Assembly: GCF_001447155.2 (NCBI RefSeq)
Contig: NZ_CP014754.1
Coordinates: 62,001 to 126,000 of the forward strand
Direction: 5' to 3'
From: Marinobacter sp. LQ44
Lineage (GTDB): Bacteria > Pseudomonadota > Gammaproteobacteria > Pseudomonadales > Oleiphilaceae
DNA: 64,000 bases
Shown here in pieces: positions 1 to 8,281 of the stretch (position 1 is the first letter of the stretch; the number at the start of each line of letters is the position of its first letter). A program made the position numbers and the translations under genes. The notes under the pieces were generated by a model. That model made no database searches, had not been told where the DNA came from, and saw only the letters and a list, made by a program, of their open reading frames with translations.

Positions 1-827
1 CGGTGGCTTTGTCCGGAGACGGCGGAGATGAGCTTTTCTGTGGTTATACCCGCTACCCTTCAGTGCTGTCCCGGTGGCAAGGTCGCAACAGCCTCTCCGG
101 CCTTGGGAGGCGAGCAGCGGCCGCCTTGCCCGAATCTTTGTCGGCAGCGGCTATCAGGGCACTCGTTCCCTCTCAACGTGGTCGTTCCGGGCTTGCGATA
201 CGCCATCGCCTGAAGGCGGAGCGGGCGTTGGCCCTGTCATCAAGTGTATCCGAGTTCTATCGCCAGTCCGTTTCATTCTGGGCGGAGCCGGAATGTTTCC
301 GACAGGCAGTTCGCGAGCCCACCTATGGATTAACCCGGCCTTTACCTCCCGGAATTCCAGATGAGAGTCTGAAAACGCTGATGTGGCGGGATCTTAACTG
401 GTACCTGCCGGATGACATTCTGGTTAAGGTGGACCGCGCAGCGATGGCCTGCAGCCTGGAAACGCGGATTCCCATGCTGGACCCGAAAGTGGTGGCCTTC
501 GCGCTCTCGCTGCCGTTGGACTATAACCTGAAAGGTGGAGTAGGAAAGCAGGTGCTGCGCAGTGTGCTGTTCCGGCACGTGCCTCGTGAGCTGGTGGATC
601 GTCCGAAGCAGGGTTTTGCAGTGCCGGTCGGGCAGTGGTTGCGTGGCCCACTTCGGCCATGGGCGGAGTCGCTGTTTGCACCGTCCTTGTTTGGCAAGCA
701 GGACCTCCTCGATGCGTCTGTTGTAAACGCTTATTGGCAAGAGCACTTGCGGGGCAGGGAAGATTATTCTGCAGAGCTCTGGGGCATTCTGATGTTCCTG
801 GCCTGGTTGGAGCACACTGGTGGCTGA
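1..827 (+). CDS. Asparagine synthase-like amidotransferase, C-terminal part (cut by window edge)
   Basis: The reading frame is open from the first base, so only about the last 275 residues are present. The synthetase domain is recognisable from the LSGDGGDELFCGY motif at the very start (the ATP-pyrophosphatase SGG-like loop followed by D-E-L-F) and from DILVKVDRAAMACSLETRIP further in, both typical of the asparagine synthase C-terminal domain. Such enzymes use glutamine-derived ammonia to amidate a carboxylate. In exosortase A loci a member of this family is a standard component and is thought to modify a sugar or peptide in exopolysaccharide synthesis. The next gene starts inside its last 8 bases. 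The N-terminal glutaminase domain is outside the window, so the substrate cannot be told. Confidence 0.88.
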   Translation, partial: VALSGDGGDELFCGYTRYPSVLSRWQGRNSLSGLGRRAAAALPESLSAAAIRALVPSQRGRSGLAIRHRLKAERALALSSSVSEFYRQSVSFWAEPECFRQAVREPTYGLTRPLPPGIPDESLKTLMWRDLNWYLPDDILVKVDRAAMACSLETRIPMLDPKVVAFALSLPLDYNLKGGVGKQVLRSVLFRHVPRELVDRPKQGFAVPVGQWLRGPLRPWAESLFAPSLFGKQDLLDASVVNAYWQEHLRGREDYSAELWGILMFLAWLEHTGG

Positions 828-1872
828 AATCACACCCTACAACGATGAACTACACCGGGCGCAGATTCTGGACCTGTTCTCGGATGTCGCTTTCAAGGGC
901 GACATCTGGAAGTACCAGTTTGTTGAGAACCCCGGCGCCGTTAACCGGGGTTTTGATCCAGTCGTCGCTGTTGATCAGGGGCGGGTGATCGGGTTCAACG
1001 GGGTCGTGCCCGTGTCCATTATCTGGAGGGGCCAACCTATAAACGCCATGTGGAGTTGTGACTTCAAGGTTCGTTCAGATTATCGGGGCAAAGGCGTAGG
1101 TCGGCTGATTAAGGAAGATTTGGCGAAGAAGTCCCCGGTGCTGATGTCCTTCGGCATCAGCCCCGTGGCAGCGATTGTGTTGGAACGCATGGGTTGGCAT
1201 GCGAACCACGACGTGCATTTCCTCAAACGGATATGCAAGCCCCGATCACTCAGGGACGTCGCTTTGATGGTCTATCAGTTTCTTGGCCGGCTTGGCGCCT
1301 CTACCATATCCCAACCCGGGTATGAATCTCGTACTTGTGACGAGCTCCCTGCGCCAAAGGACGTAAATGGCCTCTGGCAAAGGAGTATGGGCGGTTACGA
1401 TAAAACCGTAGTCCGGGATTGGCGCTACCTGGATTGGCGATACCAGAAGCACCCGCTTGCGGAATACAAGTTTATTGAAATTCTCACCCCGGAGGGGCAG
1501 CTTGCGGCTATCGGTGTTGTTCGGGTGGACCAGCAACAGGCTCGCCTGGTGGATTACCTTGGGCCAGCCAAGGCGCTGCCACTCAAGTATTTTCTGGTGA
1601 AAACCATGTTATCGACCTGGCCCGACCTGGCTGCCTATTCGGCTATGACCTCTGATGCAGAATTCAAGCAGGCGATGAGGTCTCTGGGTTTCTATCAAGG
1701 GCGCGAACAGCCGCGTTTCTTTGTCTGGGCTTCACCGCAAATGTCTGATGGCTCGAATCCTGGCCCGTGCAACCAGGGCTGGTTCATTATGGGCGGAGAC
1801 TCTGATGGAGAATTGCTGCAGTCGGCCCGGGAATCCTGGAATCATCAAATTACAAACAGGGACGACGTTTGA
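820..1872 (+). CDS. GNAT-type acyltransferase of the EPS/exosortase locus
   Basis: A 350-residue protein starting at GTG and overlapping the preceding gene by 8 bases. Residues about 45-110 look like a GNAT N-acetyltransferase core: a beta-rich stretch, then DYRGKGVGRLIKED with the R/Q-x-x-G-x-G acyl-CoA pyrophosphate loop at about 89-94. The C-terminal half (about 200-330) resembles a second, degenerate GNAT fold. No signal peptide or membrane segment is visible, so it is probably cytoplasmic. Given its position between an amidotransferase and glycosyltransferases, acylation of an amino sugar precursor is plausible, but the acceptor is unknown. Confidence 0.7.
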   Translation: MAEITPYNDELHRAQILDLFSDVAFKGDIWKYQFVENPGAVNRGFDPVVAVDQGRVIGFNGVVPVSIIWRGQPINAMWSCDFKVRSDYRGKGVGRLIKEDLAKKSPVLMSFGISPVAAIVLERMGWHANHDVHFLKRICKPRSLRDVALMVYQFLGRLGASTISQPGYESRTCDELPAPKDVNGLWQRSMGGYDKTVVRDWRYLDWRYQKHPLAEYKFIEILTPEGQLAAIGVVRVDQQQARLVDYLGPAKALPLKYFLVKTMLSTWPDLAAYSAMTSDAEFKQAMRSLGFYQGREQPRFFVWASPQMSDGSNPGPCNQGWFIMGGDSDGELLQSARESWNHQITNRDDV

Positions 1873-2753
1873 TGTCAGCAAATACTCCGTTGATCAGCAT
1901 TATTACACCAACGTACAACCGGGCGGACTTTATCGCTGAGGCGGTTGAAAGCGTGCTCGCCCAGACCTATCCCCATTTCGAGTTTCTGATTGTGGATGAT
2001 GGTTCTACCGATCATACCGACAACGTGCTTGGACCTTATCTCAACGATGAGCGCATAAAGCTGTTCCGCCAGGAAAACCAGGGCCAGAGCGTGGCACGGA
2101 ATTTGGCTCTGGATGAGGCAAAAGGCGAGTTCATCTGCTTTCTGGATTCAGACAACTATTGGCCGGCGGCTAAGCTGGAGCAGCAAGTCCGGATTTTTGA
2201 ACAATTTCCGACTACCGATGTTCTGTACGGCGATAATGTGATTATCAATGAAGCCGGTGAGGAACTGAGCCGGAACAACATGGCCCGGTACTCTGGCCGC
2301 ATTGCTCCGCAGATGGTCAAGGATAATTGCGTGGCCATGAACACAACCATGGCGCGTCGCCAGTGCTTTGACGAATTGGGTGGAATGAGTGGTAAACGCC
2401 GGGTGGCCGATGACTACGATCTTTGGCTCAGGTTTTCCGCAAAGTATGAGTTTCGTTATGAGCCGGAGTACTGGGCCTGGTACCGGGTCATGGAGGACCA
2501 GATCTCCTCGGATAAAACGCGAAGGTTTCAGGTAAACGAGCAGATCATTCATGACTTCAGGCGGGATTTTCCTGATGCGATGAGTCCCCGGGAGTTTGAT
2601 CAGGGCTTCGCTCATTTCTATATCAGGAAGGGCCGTTATCTGGGAAGTAATGGGCAGAAGCGGGATGGGGTGAGGGAGTTGCTGAAGGCGGTGAAATACT
2701 CGCCGGCAGAGTTGAATGTGTGGCGCGCGTTTGCCGCGGTGCTACTGAAGTAA
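1872..2753 (+). CDS. Family 2 glycosyltransferase (first of a tandem pair)
   Basis: A GT-A fold glycosyltransferase of 293 residues. The start chosen is the ATG at 1872, which shares one base with the upstream stop (TGATG); a TTG one codon earlier is less likely. The family signature is clear: ISIITPTYNRADF at the N-terminus, VDDGSTD at 41-47 and the metal-binding LDSDN at 91-95, followed by DDYDLWLRFS, the likely acceptor/base region. No membrane helices are seen. It probably adds one sugar to a lipid-linked exopolysaccharide repeat unit. It is closely similar to the next gene over its whole length, which points to local duplication. Confidence 0.88.
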   Translation: MSANTPLISIITPTYNRADFIAEAVESVLAQTYPHFEFLIVDDGSTDHTDNVLGPYLNDERIKLFRQENQGQSVARNLALDEAKGEFICFLDSDNYWPAAKLEQQVRIFEQFPTTDVLYGDNVIINEAGEELSRNNMARYSGRIAPQMVKDNCVAMNTTMARRQCFDELGGMSGKRRVADDYDLWLRFSAKYEFRYEPEYWAWYRVMEDQISSDKTRRFQVNEQIIHDFRRDFPDAMSPREFDQGFAHFYIRKGRYLGSNGQKRDGVRELLKAVKYSPAELNVWRAFAAVLLK

Positions 2754-2789
2754 CAATGTAGATGAACCAGACACGGAAGTAGGGCGATT

Positions 2790-3689
2790 ATGTCATCAAG
2801 GCCATTGGTGTCCGTTATTACTCCCACGTTTAATCGGGCAGATTACCTGCCGGTCGCGGTGGAGAGCGTTTTGGCCCAGACCATGCCGGATTTAGAACTG
2901 ATCGTGATAGACGATGGTTCGACGGATAACACGGCAGCGGTGATGCAACCGTTCCTTGAAGACCCCCGCGTGCGTTACCTTGCACAGGATAATCAGGGCC
3001 AGAGTGCTGCACGCAACCGCGGGATTGAGTCAGCGAAGGGCGATTTCATCTGTTTTCTGGACTCGGACAATGCCTGGCTGGTAAGCAAGCTGGACAAAGC
3101 GCTTGAGGCATTCAGGGATAACCCCCAGGCCGACATTGTCTACGGCGACTATATCGTGATAGACGCGCAAGGCGCGGAGCAGGGCGTTAACCGGATGAAA
3201 CGCTATTCCGGGCGTATTACGCCCCAGCTACTCCAGGACAACTTCGTGAGCATGAACACCACCATGACTCGGAGGCGCTGTTTTGCGGAAATGGGTGGGT
3301 TTGATAATGCTGATCGGCTGGCGGAAGACTATGGTCTCTGGTTGCGTTTTTCAACGCGCTATCAATTTTTGTATTTGCCCGAGGTACTGGGATATTACCG
3401 TGTGATGGAGAACCAGATCTCCAGTGACAAAGACAGCCGTTTCAGGGCTAACGAGCTTATAATCCGGCATTTCCTCGGCGCTTTTCCTCAGGCACTGAGC
3501 CGGCGTGAGGCTCGCCATGGGATGAGTGGGTTCCTGGTGCGTAAAGGGCGATACGAGCTTTCTCAAGGTCGGTATCGAACGGCGCTTAAAGAGCTGGCAA
3601 GGGCTGCCACGAACGATCCGTTTTGGTCTGGCCCCTGGCGGCTGGCCATCAAGATGCTGGTGAGCTCCGCGTCTCGGGGGCGAACATGA
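2790..3689 (+). CDS. Family 2 glycosyltransferase (second of a tandem pair)
   Basis: A 299-residue GT2 enzyme with the same layout as its upstream neighbour: VSVITPTFNRADYLP, IDDGSTDNT, FLDSDNAW, the shared MNTTM segment, then EDYGLWLRFSTRYQF and YYRVMENQISSDK, all matching the first copy with only modest substitutions. It starts at ATG 2790, 36 bases after the upstream stop, and its stop overlaps the next start (ATGA). The pair may add successive similar residues, or the copies may have diverged in acceptor preference. No membrane segments are visible, so it should act on the cytoplasmic face of the membrane. Confidence 0.88.
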   Translation: MSSRPLVSVITPTFNRADYLPVAVESVLAQTMPDLELIVIDDGSTDNTAAVMQPFLEDPRVRYLAQDNQGQSAARNRGIESAKGDFICFLDSDNAWLVSKLDKALEAFRDNPQADIVYGDYIVIDAQGAEQGVNRMKRYSGRITPQLLQDNFVSMNTTMTRRRCFAEMGGFDNADRLAEDYGLWLRFSTRYQFLYLPEVLGYYRVMENQISSDKDSRFRANELIIRHFLGAFPQALSRREARHGMSGFLVRKGRYELSQGRYRTALKELARAATNDPFWSGPWRLAIKMLVSSASRGRT

Positions 3690-4807
3690 CGTTTACCGTT
3701 CGCAGGCTCTCGGAGGATGACTTCTTTGGCCTCAAGGCCAGTTGGGGTGAACTGCTTGAGCGCAGCGATGCAGACCCGTTATTTATGAGCTGGGCATGGC
3801 AGGTCTCCTGGTGGGAGACCTGGAACCAGGCGCTGGAACTGGAACTGCTGTTATTGGGTGTCTACAGCGAGTCTGACGAACTGGTTGGCCTTGCTCCGTT
3901 GTATTTGAAGTCGGTCAGAACGCCTTTGGGCTGGCGGGTTCGTCGGCTCCATGTGATTGGTAACGCCTGGAAGCTCGGCCCTACTGTGCGAACCGAGTAC
4001 GTTGGGCTGATTGTGGATCGCACATATCAAAAGCCTGTGATGAGGCGACTCGCCGATTGCCTGGCTGGGTTCGCCTGGGACGAGATGATCGTGGCAGATG
4101 CGTCGCCCAGATCCATGAATTTATTGGAGCCGGCGCTGTCAGAAAGTACGAGTATTGCCCGGCTGGTCAGAAGCGAAGCGGAAGGGGTTCTTGTTCCAGT
4201 TGAGTCTGGCTACAGGCGTTGGTTGGAACGACTGGGAAAGAACACCCGCCTGAAGGCGTTCAACCGCCGAGCAGTGTTCGAAAGCGAAGTTGCAGGTGAA
4301 TATGTTCCCTGGGACGACCCTGAGAGCTTTTTCCAGGAGTTGAATCAGTTCCATCGTGAGCGTTGGGGCAAGCCTTGTTTTGACCGGCACGCGGTGCGCT
4401 TTCATCTGACTTTCCTCAGCCGGTTGGGTGTTGGCCAATTAGCCAGGCTCTCGGCGCTGAAGGCCAGGGGGCAGGTGGTCTCAGTGCTCTATGATGTACA
4501 GGCGGGCAACCGTGTATACAACTTGCAGGCGGGCTTTATGGAGAGTTTCCACCCAAAGCTGTCGCTGGGCACCCTGCATTTAGGCTACGCCATCGAGGCC
4601 GCATTTCATGATGACACCGTGATTGGTTACGATCTACTGGCCGGTTCTGGTAAGAATACGTTTTACAAAAGCCGCTTTCAGGGCGAGCAGGTGGTTTTTA
4701 CCACAGTGGAGTATGTTCGTTCTCCAGTGTTAAAACTGGCGTATGGTGTCCGGGCCTGTTTGCCCCAACAACTTGTGTCTTCCGTTAATCGATTTTTTCG
4801 TCTTTAG
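3686..4807 (+). CDS. FemAB/CelD-like GNAT-fold acyltransferase
   Basis: A 373-residue protein of the BioF2/CelD/FemAB-like acyltransferase type, which carries two GNAT-like domains. The start at ATG 3686 is chosen because it gives a 4-base ATGA coupling to the upstream stop; an upstream GTG at 3623 would overlap 67 bases. Family-like features are the MSWAWQVSWWETW stretch near residue 35, GLAPLYLKSVR, and the C-terminal half with FHRERWGKPCF and a beta-rich core ending in YDLLAGSGKNTFYKSRF, typical of these proteins. Members of this class are common in exosortase A and cellulose/EPS loci. The acyl or aminoacyl group moved is unknown. Confidence 0.75.
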   Translation: MTFTVRRLSEDDFFGLKASWGELLERSDADPLFMSWAWQVSWWETWNQALELELLLLGVYSESDELVGLAPLYLKSVRTPLGWRVRRLHVIGNAWKLGPTVRTEYVGLIVDRTYQKPVMRRLADCLAGFAWDEMIVADASPRSMNLLEPALSESTSIARLVRSEAEGVLVPVESGYRRWLERLGKNTRLKAFNRRAVFESEVAGEYVPWDDPESFFQELNQFHRERWGKPCFDRHAVRFHLTFLSRLGVGQLARLSALKARGQVVSVLYDVQAGNRVYNLQAGFMESFHPKLSLGTLHLGYAIEAAFHDDTVIGYDLLAGSGKNTFYKSRFQGEQVVFTTVEYVRSPVLKLAYGVRACLPQQLVSSVNRFFRL

Positions 4808-4819
4808 GCAGGTGTAGTG

Positions 4820-6370
4820 ATGAGCAGGGAATGGATTCCGAGTCCGCAGGTAGTCAGGCAACTTTGGCCTTTTCTGGCGACCTTCTGCCTTATTGTTCTA
4901 GTCACTTTCCCGACGATCGAAGGGATTGTGTCACGCTGGCTCAAACTGGATGAGTCCTACTCTCACGGATTCTTGTTGGCCGCGATTTCTCTGTTCCTGA
5001 CTGCCCGGGCAGCAATGATCCATCCGGTTAAAGCCGGCTTTTATCCTTTTTGGCTGGTGCCGCTCACGGCGTGCTTTGTGGTGTACTGGCTGGGTGGGTT
5101 GATTCGCCTTCAGGCGTTACAGCAACTGGTTATGGTGCCCATGTTACTCAGCGCCTTCGCGGTATTGATGGGGTGGCGCCAGGTACGGTGGTTTCTGGTG
5201 CCCCTTGGGCTCCTGTTCCTGACCGTTCCGGTCTGGGACTTCCTTTCCTGGACGCTCCAGTTAATCACGGTCGCTGTTAATCAGTTCCTTCTTGGTTTTG
5301 CGAGCATTGAGTTTGAGGTTGAAGGGGTCTTTGTTTACCTGATTGGCGTAGGCACCTTTGAGGTCGCGCATGGGTGTTCCGGCCTGCGTTATCTGCTGGT
5401 TGGGCAGGCGCTCGTACTGATTTACGGAGAGATGTATCTTTCCCGCCTGAGGTCGCGCGTCACCTTGTTCTGCCTCGGGGTCGCGTTTGCGCTGGTTGCG
5501 AATTGGATTCGCGTATTCGTTATTATCTATCTGGGTTATGAGACGAACATGCAGTCCAGCCTGATCGATGATCACGACAACTTCGGTTGGTGGGTGTTTG
5601 CCGGTACCCTGGTGCCGCTCTACTTCATAGCACGACGTCTTGAAATCAAAGACGATTTGGCGATTGCGCAACAAAAGGCTAGAGAGCCGGAAAGCATGTA
5701 TCCGAGCGGAAATCCGGCCATTGCGGTTGTGGTCATCATGATTGCAGGGCTTTCCACCTGGATTGCGCTGCCAGAGCGGACGTCGGCCGTCAGTTCTCAA
5801 CCGGCGGCGTTGGCCCTGGACCTGAGTGAACATTATGGGCCCGTATTCGGGGCGCAACTGGCGGGCTGGAGACCTCAGATACGCAACCCGGACCGTGTGT
5901 ATGTTCAAACACTGTTCGACCGGGAAGAGGTCCGGGCGGGGCAGGGTGCTGAAGTGACGTATTATTTTGGGGTCTTCACCTATGAATTCCAGCGGCACAG
6001 AGCAGAGCTGATCCAGTACAGTAATCGCTTGTATGATCGGGAGGTTTGGACGCCCGAGCACTTTTTTAATGTTCCAAACTCTCAGAACCTGCCGGTGCAG
6101 GGTATTACCTTACGCAACCGCATGACAGGCCAGAGGATACATCTGGGCTACACCTACCTCGTACAGGGGCAGTGGGAAACTGATCAGTGGCGGGCCAAGC
6201 TGGCGCAGGTGTCAGGTTTTTTCAACCACCGTGATGATGCCAGTCTGCTGATTACTGCGATTAGTTGTGAGAACTGCAATGCTGAAGAGGCATTGACGGG
6301 TTTTATCGAACGGGCTTTTCCTGAGGCGCTCGCCCGGATTGGTCTTGAGGTTGTTCGGCCAGTTCGTTGA
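4820..6370 (+). CDS. xrtA: Exosortase A with fused C-terminal EpsI domain
   Basis: A membrane-embedded transpeptidase-like enzyme that processes proteins carrying a C-terminal PEP-CTERM signal. Residues 1-275 form about eight hydrophobic helices and hold the exosortase triad: Cys186 in AHGCSGLRYL, Arg231 in NWIRVFVI and His252 in DDHDNFGWW. Residues about 300-516 form a hydrophilic EpsI-like domain after one more hydrophobic segment, the fusion usual for the XrtA type. The start at ATG 4820 is preferred over a GTG one codon upstream. It ends the plus-strand EPS operon, and its last 68 bases overlap the 3' end of the convergent glycosyltransferase gene. A substrate is encoded about 1.1 kb away. 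Confidence 0.95.
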   Translation: MSREWIPSPQVVRQLWPFLATFCLIVLVTFPTIEGIVSRWLKLDESYSHGFLLAAISLFLTARAAMIHPVKAGFYPFWLVPLTACFVVYWLGGLIRLQALQQLVMVPMLLSAFAVLMGWRQVRWFLVPLGLLFLTVPVWDFLSWTLQLITVAVNQFLLGFASIEFEVEGVFVYLIGVGTFEVAHGCSGLRYLLVGQALVLIYGEMYLSRLRSRVTLFCLGVAFALVANWIRVFVIIYLGYETNMQSSLIDDHDNFGWWVFAGTLVPLYFIARRLEIKDDLAIAQQKAREPESMYPSGNPAIAVVVIMIAGLSTWIALPERTSAVSSQPAALALDLSEHYGPVFGAQLAGWRPQIRNPDRVYVQTLFDREEVRAGQGAEVTYYFGVFTYEFQRHRAELIQYSNRLYDREVWTPEHFFNVPNSQNLPVQGITLRNRMTGQRIHLGYTYLVQGQWETDQWRAKLAQVSGFFNHRDDASLLITAISCENCNAEEALTGFIERAFPEALARIGLEVVRPVR

Positions 6371-7388
6371 CGGCCTTTGTGAGACGGCTCAGGAACGCTT
6401 GGTGATTCAAAGCATACCACTGGGTGGCATTGTGGGCTATGCGATCCAGGTGCTCTGGCGATTCGCTGAGTGCCTTGTCTATGACCTTCTGCAGGCTGCG
6501 TTTTGAAACCTTAAACCGGGTGCCCAGCCGGAAAGGCTGGTTTTCCTCTGGCTCTGCAAGATAGCCGCGACACTCTTCAACCAGTTCATTCATCGGTGGG
6601 GCATCCGTGGTGACCGTTACGCATCCGTTTGCCAGCGCTTCAGCCAACACCTGCCCGTAACCTTCTACCTCTGATGGCAAAACCGCAAAGCGCGCCTTTT
6701 GCCACAGCATTTCTATTTCCTGATTGGTCAGATTGCTTGCGATTTCAATGTTATCGCTGCTGTAGTCCGAAGCTTTCAAGTGTTGGCTGATAACGATCAG
6801 TTTCGGCCACTCCGGATGTTGTAGCCAGCAATCTAGTACTGCACGCGTGCCTTTGAATTGGCTGTTGCCGGCTATGTGTATTGCCAGATTAGGGGCTTTA
6901 TCTGCCAGCCTTGGGGAGGATGCTTTTTCGGTACCGGTAAACCCCAGATATGCCGCATTCGAATGCAGGCGGGAAAATACCTCAACGGCGTGCCGGGTTT
7001 TGCATTGAATACGGTCAACAAACCGGAGGTAAGGCAGGCGTGACTCTATGAACCACTCTTGATTGGGAATCAACCAGTGGTTTCTGCTGCGGTTGAGGTT
7101 GGACAGCTGGAGGTTTTCCAGATGGATGACCAGTTCCACCTTTGACTTACACGGCTTTGCCTTCGCGATGGCTGCTCGGATGTTGTAGTAAAGATTGCCG
7201 ACACTCTTTGGCAAATACCGGCTGATGAGTCGATACCGGTAGTGGGACAGCCGGCTTCGCCATTCCGAAGTTGGTGGAAGGTTTTCTACCCGACAATCGT
7301 GGCCCATGGATGTAATTGTGGACTGAAGAATATCAGCATCTTTTTTTAACCCGCGCCCACTGCTGGCATAAACGATGAGGATGTCCAT
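6303..7388 (-). CDS. GT4-type (family 1 superfamily) glycosyltransferase
   Basis: A 361-residue GT-B glycosyltransferase. The C-terminal Rossmann domain carries the retaining GT4 signature, SEVEGYGQVLAEALANG with its E-x7-E motif, followed by CVTVTTDAPPMNELV. The N-terminal domain (MDILIVYASSGRG) is less conserved, as is usual for acceptor-binding halves. No membrane segment is present. It lies convergent to xrtA with a 68-base coding overlap and shares the EPS locus, so it probably adds a sugar to the same polymer. Codon use looks like that of its neighbours. Confidence 0.82.
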   Translation of the reverse strand: MDILIVYASSGRGLKKDADILQSTITSMGHDCRVENLPPTSEWRSRLSHYRYRLISRYLPKSVGNLYYNIRAAIAKAKPCKSKVELVIHLENLQLSNLNRSRNHWLIPNQEWFIESRLPYLRFVDRIQCKTRHAVEVFSRLHSNAAYLGFTGTEKASSPRLADKAPNLAIHIAGNSQFKGTRAVLDCWLQHPEWPKLIVISQHLKASDYSSDNIEIASNLTNQEIEMLWQKARFAVLPSEVEGYGQVLAEALANGCVTVTTDAPPMNELVEECRGYLAEPEENQPFRLGTRFKVSKRSLQKVIDKALSESPEHLDRIAHNATQWYALNHQAFLSRLTKAVNELAEQPQDQSGRAPQEKPVR

Positions 7389-7408
7389 GGGTCACCACCA
7401 GAAAGAGA

Positions 7409-7432
7409 AAAGCCCTGCAAAGGCAGGGCTTT
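7409..7432 (-). terminator. Intrinsic terminator after the PEP-CTERM gene
   Basis: A perfect 10-bp stem (AAAGCCCTGC paired with GCAGGGCTTT) with a 4-base loop. On the minus strand it is followed by a T-rich run (TTTTCTCTTTC). It lies 23 bases past the stop of the PEP-CTERM gene and separates it from the glycosyltransferase downstream. Confidence 0.8.
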
Positions 7433-7455
7433 AAAGCGTAGCACAGCGTTGCATG

Positions 7456-8136
7456 TCAGGCTTTTTTACGGCCCTTCATACGCACTGCGATACCGGCCAG
7501 GCCGAGGCCCAACAGAGCCAGGGTGCCAGGCTCAGGGACTTTGGATGCACGAACGGCAATAACCATGTCGTCATGGTTATCATCGCCAACGTAGCCATCG
7601 TCCAGGCTGATGATGAAGTAATCCTCTTCAACAAAGAACAGGTTGAAGTTTGTGCTCGAGTTCGGCTTGGCGATGTTATTGAACTGACCGCCATTATTTG
7701 CGTCGTTCTTTATTTCAACACCGGATCCGTTAATGAATTTGAAATCCAGCAGTGCTGCCAAGCCTCCGTAGAAGACGGCACTGAAAGAATCGTCGGGAGT
7801 GCTGTTGGTATCGAATACCAAAGTGTCACCCCAGTAGAACTGGTTGTTGTCGGCTGCTTCTTTGCCAAGGTAGGTAAAGGTCAGCTTGAACGGATCTGCT
7901 GAGGTTGAGGTGAGGTTGTGCCCGAACAACACTGAGTCACCAACGCTATATAGCGGGGCGTCAGCAGTCCAGGTGCCGGCAACGCGGGTTGCGTAATCGT
8001 TATCGCCGGGTACGGTTTGCTCGGCGGCTGCGCCGGGGGCATTTCCGTTGGCAACGGCGTCAATGTAGGCTGCCTGTGCGAAACCGGAAAAACCAACTAC
8101 GGCTGCCAGTGCGATGCCTTGTGTAAGTTTGTTCAT
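7456..8136 (-). CDS. PEP-CTERM sorting-domain protein (exosortase A substrate)
   Basis: A secreted 226-residue protein with a Sec signal peptide (KLTQGIALAAVVGFSGFAQA) and a textbook C-terminal sorting tail at about 200-226: VPEPGTLALLGLGLAGIAV, then a basic RMKGRKK end. Exosortase A is expected to cleave near the PEP motif. The mature region is Asn/Asp/Gly-rich with no recognised enzyme domain, so a structural or matrix role is likely. The start at ATG 8136 is chosen over the upstream GTG at 8145 because GGAGGAG (8145-8151) sits 8 bases before it. A sigma54-type promoter lies directly upstream and a terminator follows, so it is probably monocistronic and under PrsK/PrsR control. Confidence 0.93.
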   Translation of the reverse strand: MNKLTQGIALAAVVGFSGFAQAAYIDAVANGNAPGAAAEQTVPGDNDYATRVAGTWTADAPLYSVGDSVLFGHNLTSTSADPFKLTFTYLGKEAADNNQFYWGDTLVFDTNSTPDDSFSAVFYGGLAALLDFKFINGSGVEIKNDANNGGQFNNIAKPNSSTNFNLFFVEEDYFIISLDDGYVGDDNHDDMVIAVRASKVPEPGTLALLGLGLAGIAVRMKGRKKA

Positions 8137-8188
8137 TTGAGTCACTCCTCCAGTGAGTGGTCGAATTTTTACAACACCCTTTAACTAA

Positions 8189-8205
8189 AGCAGATAGCGT
8201 GCCAG
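8189..8205 (-). promoter_or_regulatory. Sigma54 (RpoN) -24/-12 promoter of the PEP-CTERM gene
   Basis: On the minus strand the site reads CTGGCACGCTATCTGCT. It has the invariant GG and GC separated by exactly 10 bases and differs from the YTGGCACGRNNNTTGCW consensus at only two positions. The predicted start point is near 8178, leaving a leader of about 40 bases before ATG 8136 with its strong ribosome binding site. The enhancer-binding protein PrsR is encoded about 5 kb away. Confidence 0.8.
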
Positions 8206-8222
8206 ATTTTAACCCATTGATT

Positions 8223-8246
8223 TTAAAGAATTAAATTTTTCTTTAA
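8223..8246. repeat. AT-only inverted repeat upstream of the sigma54 promoter
   Basis: TTAAAGAA, an 8-base spacer, then TTCTTTAA: a perfect 8-bp inverted repeat centred about 57 bases upstream of the predicted start point. It could be an activator (PrsR) or IHF-type site, or simply AT-rich promoter DNA. It has no GC stem and is a poor candidate for a terminator of the upstream lipoprotein gene. Confidence 0.4.
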
Positions 8247-8281
8247 TCTGGGCGATGTAAATTAATTCGACGATCTCTCTT

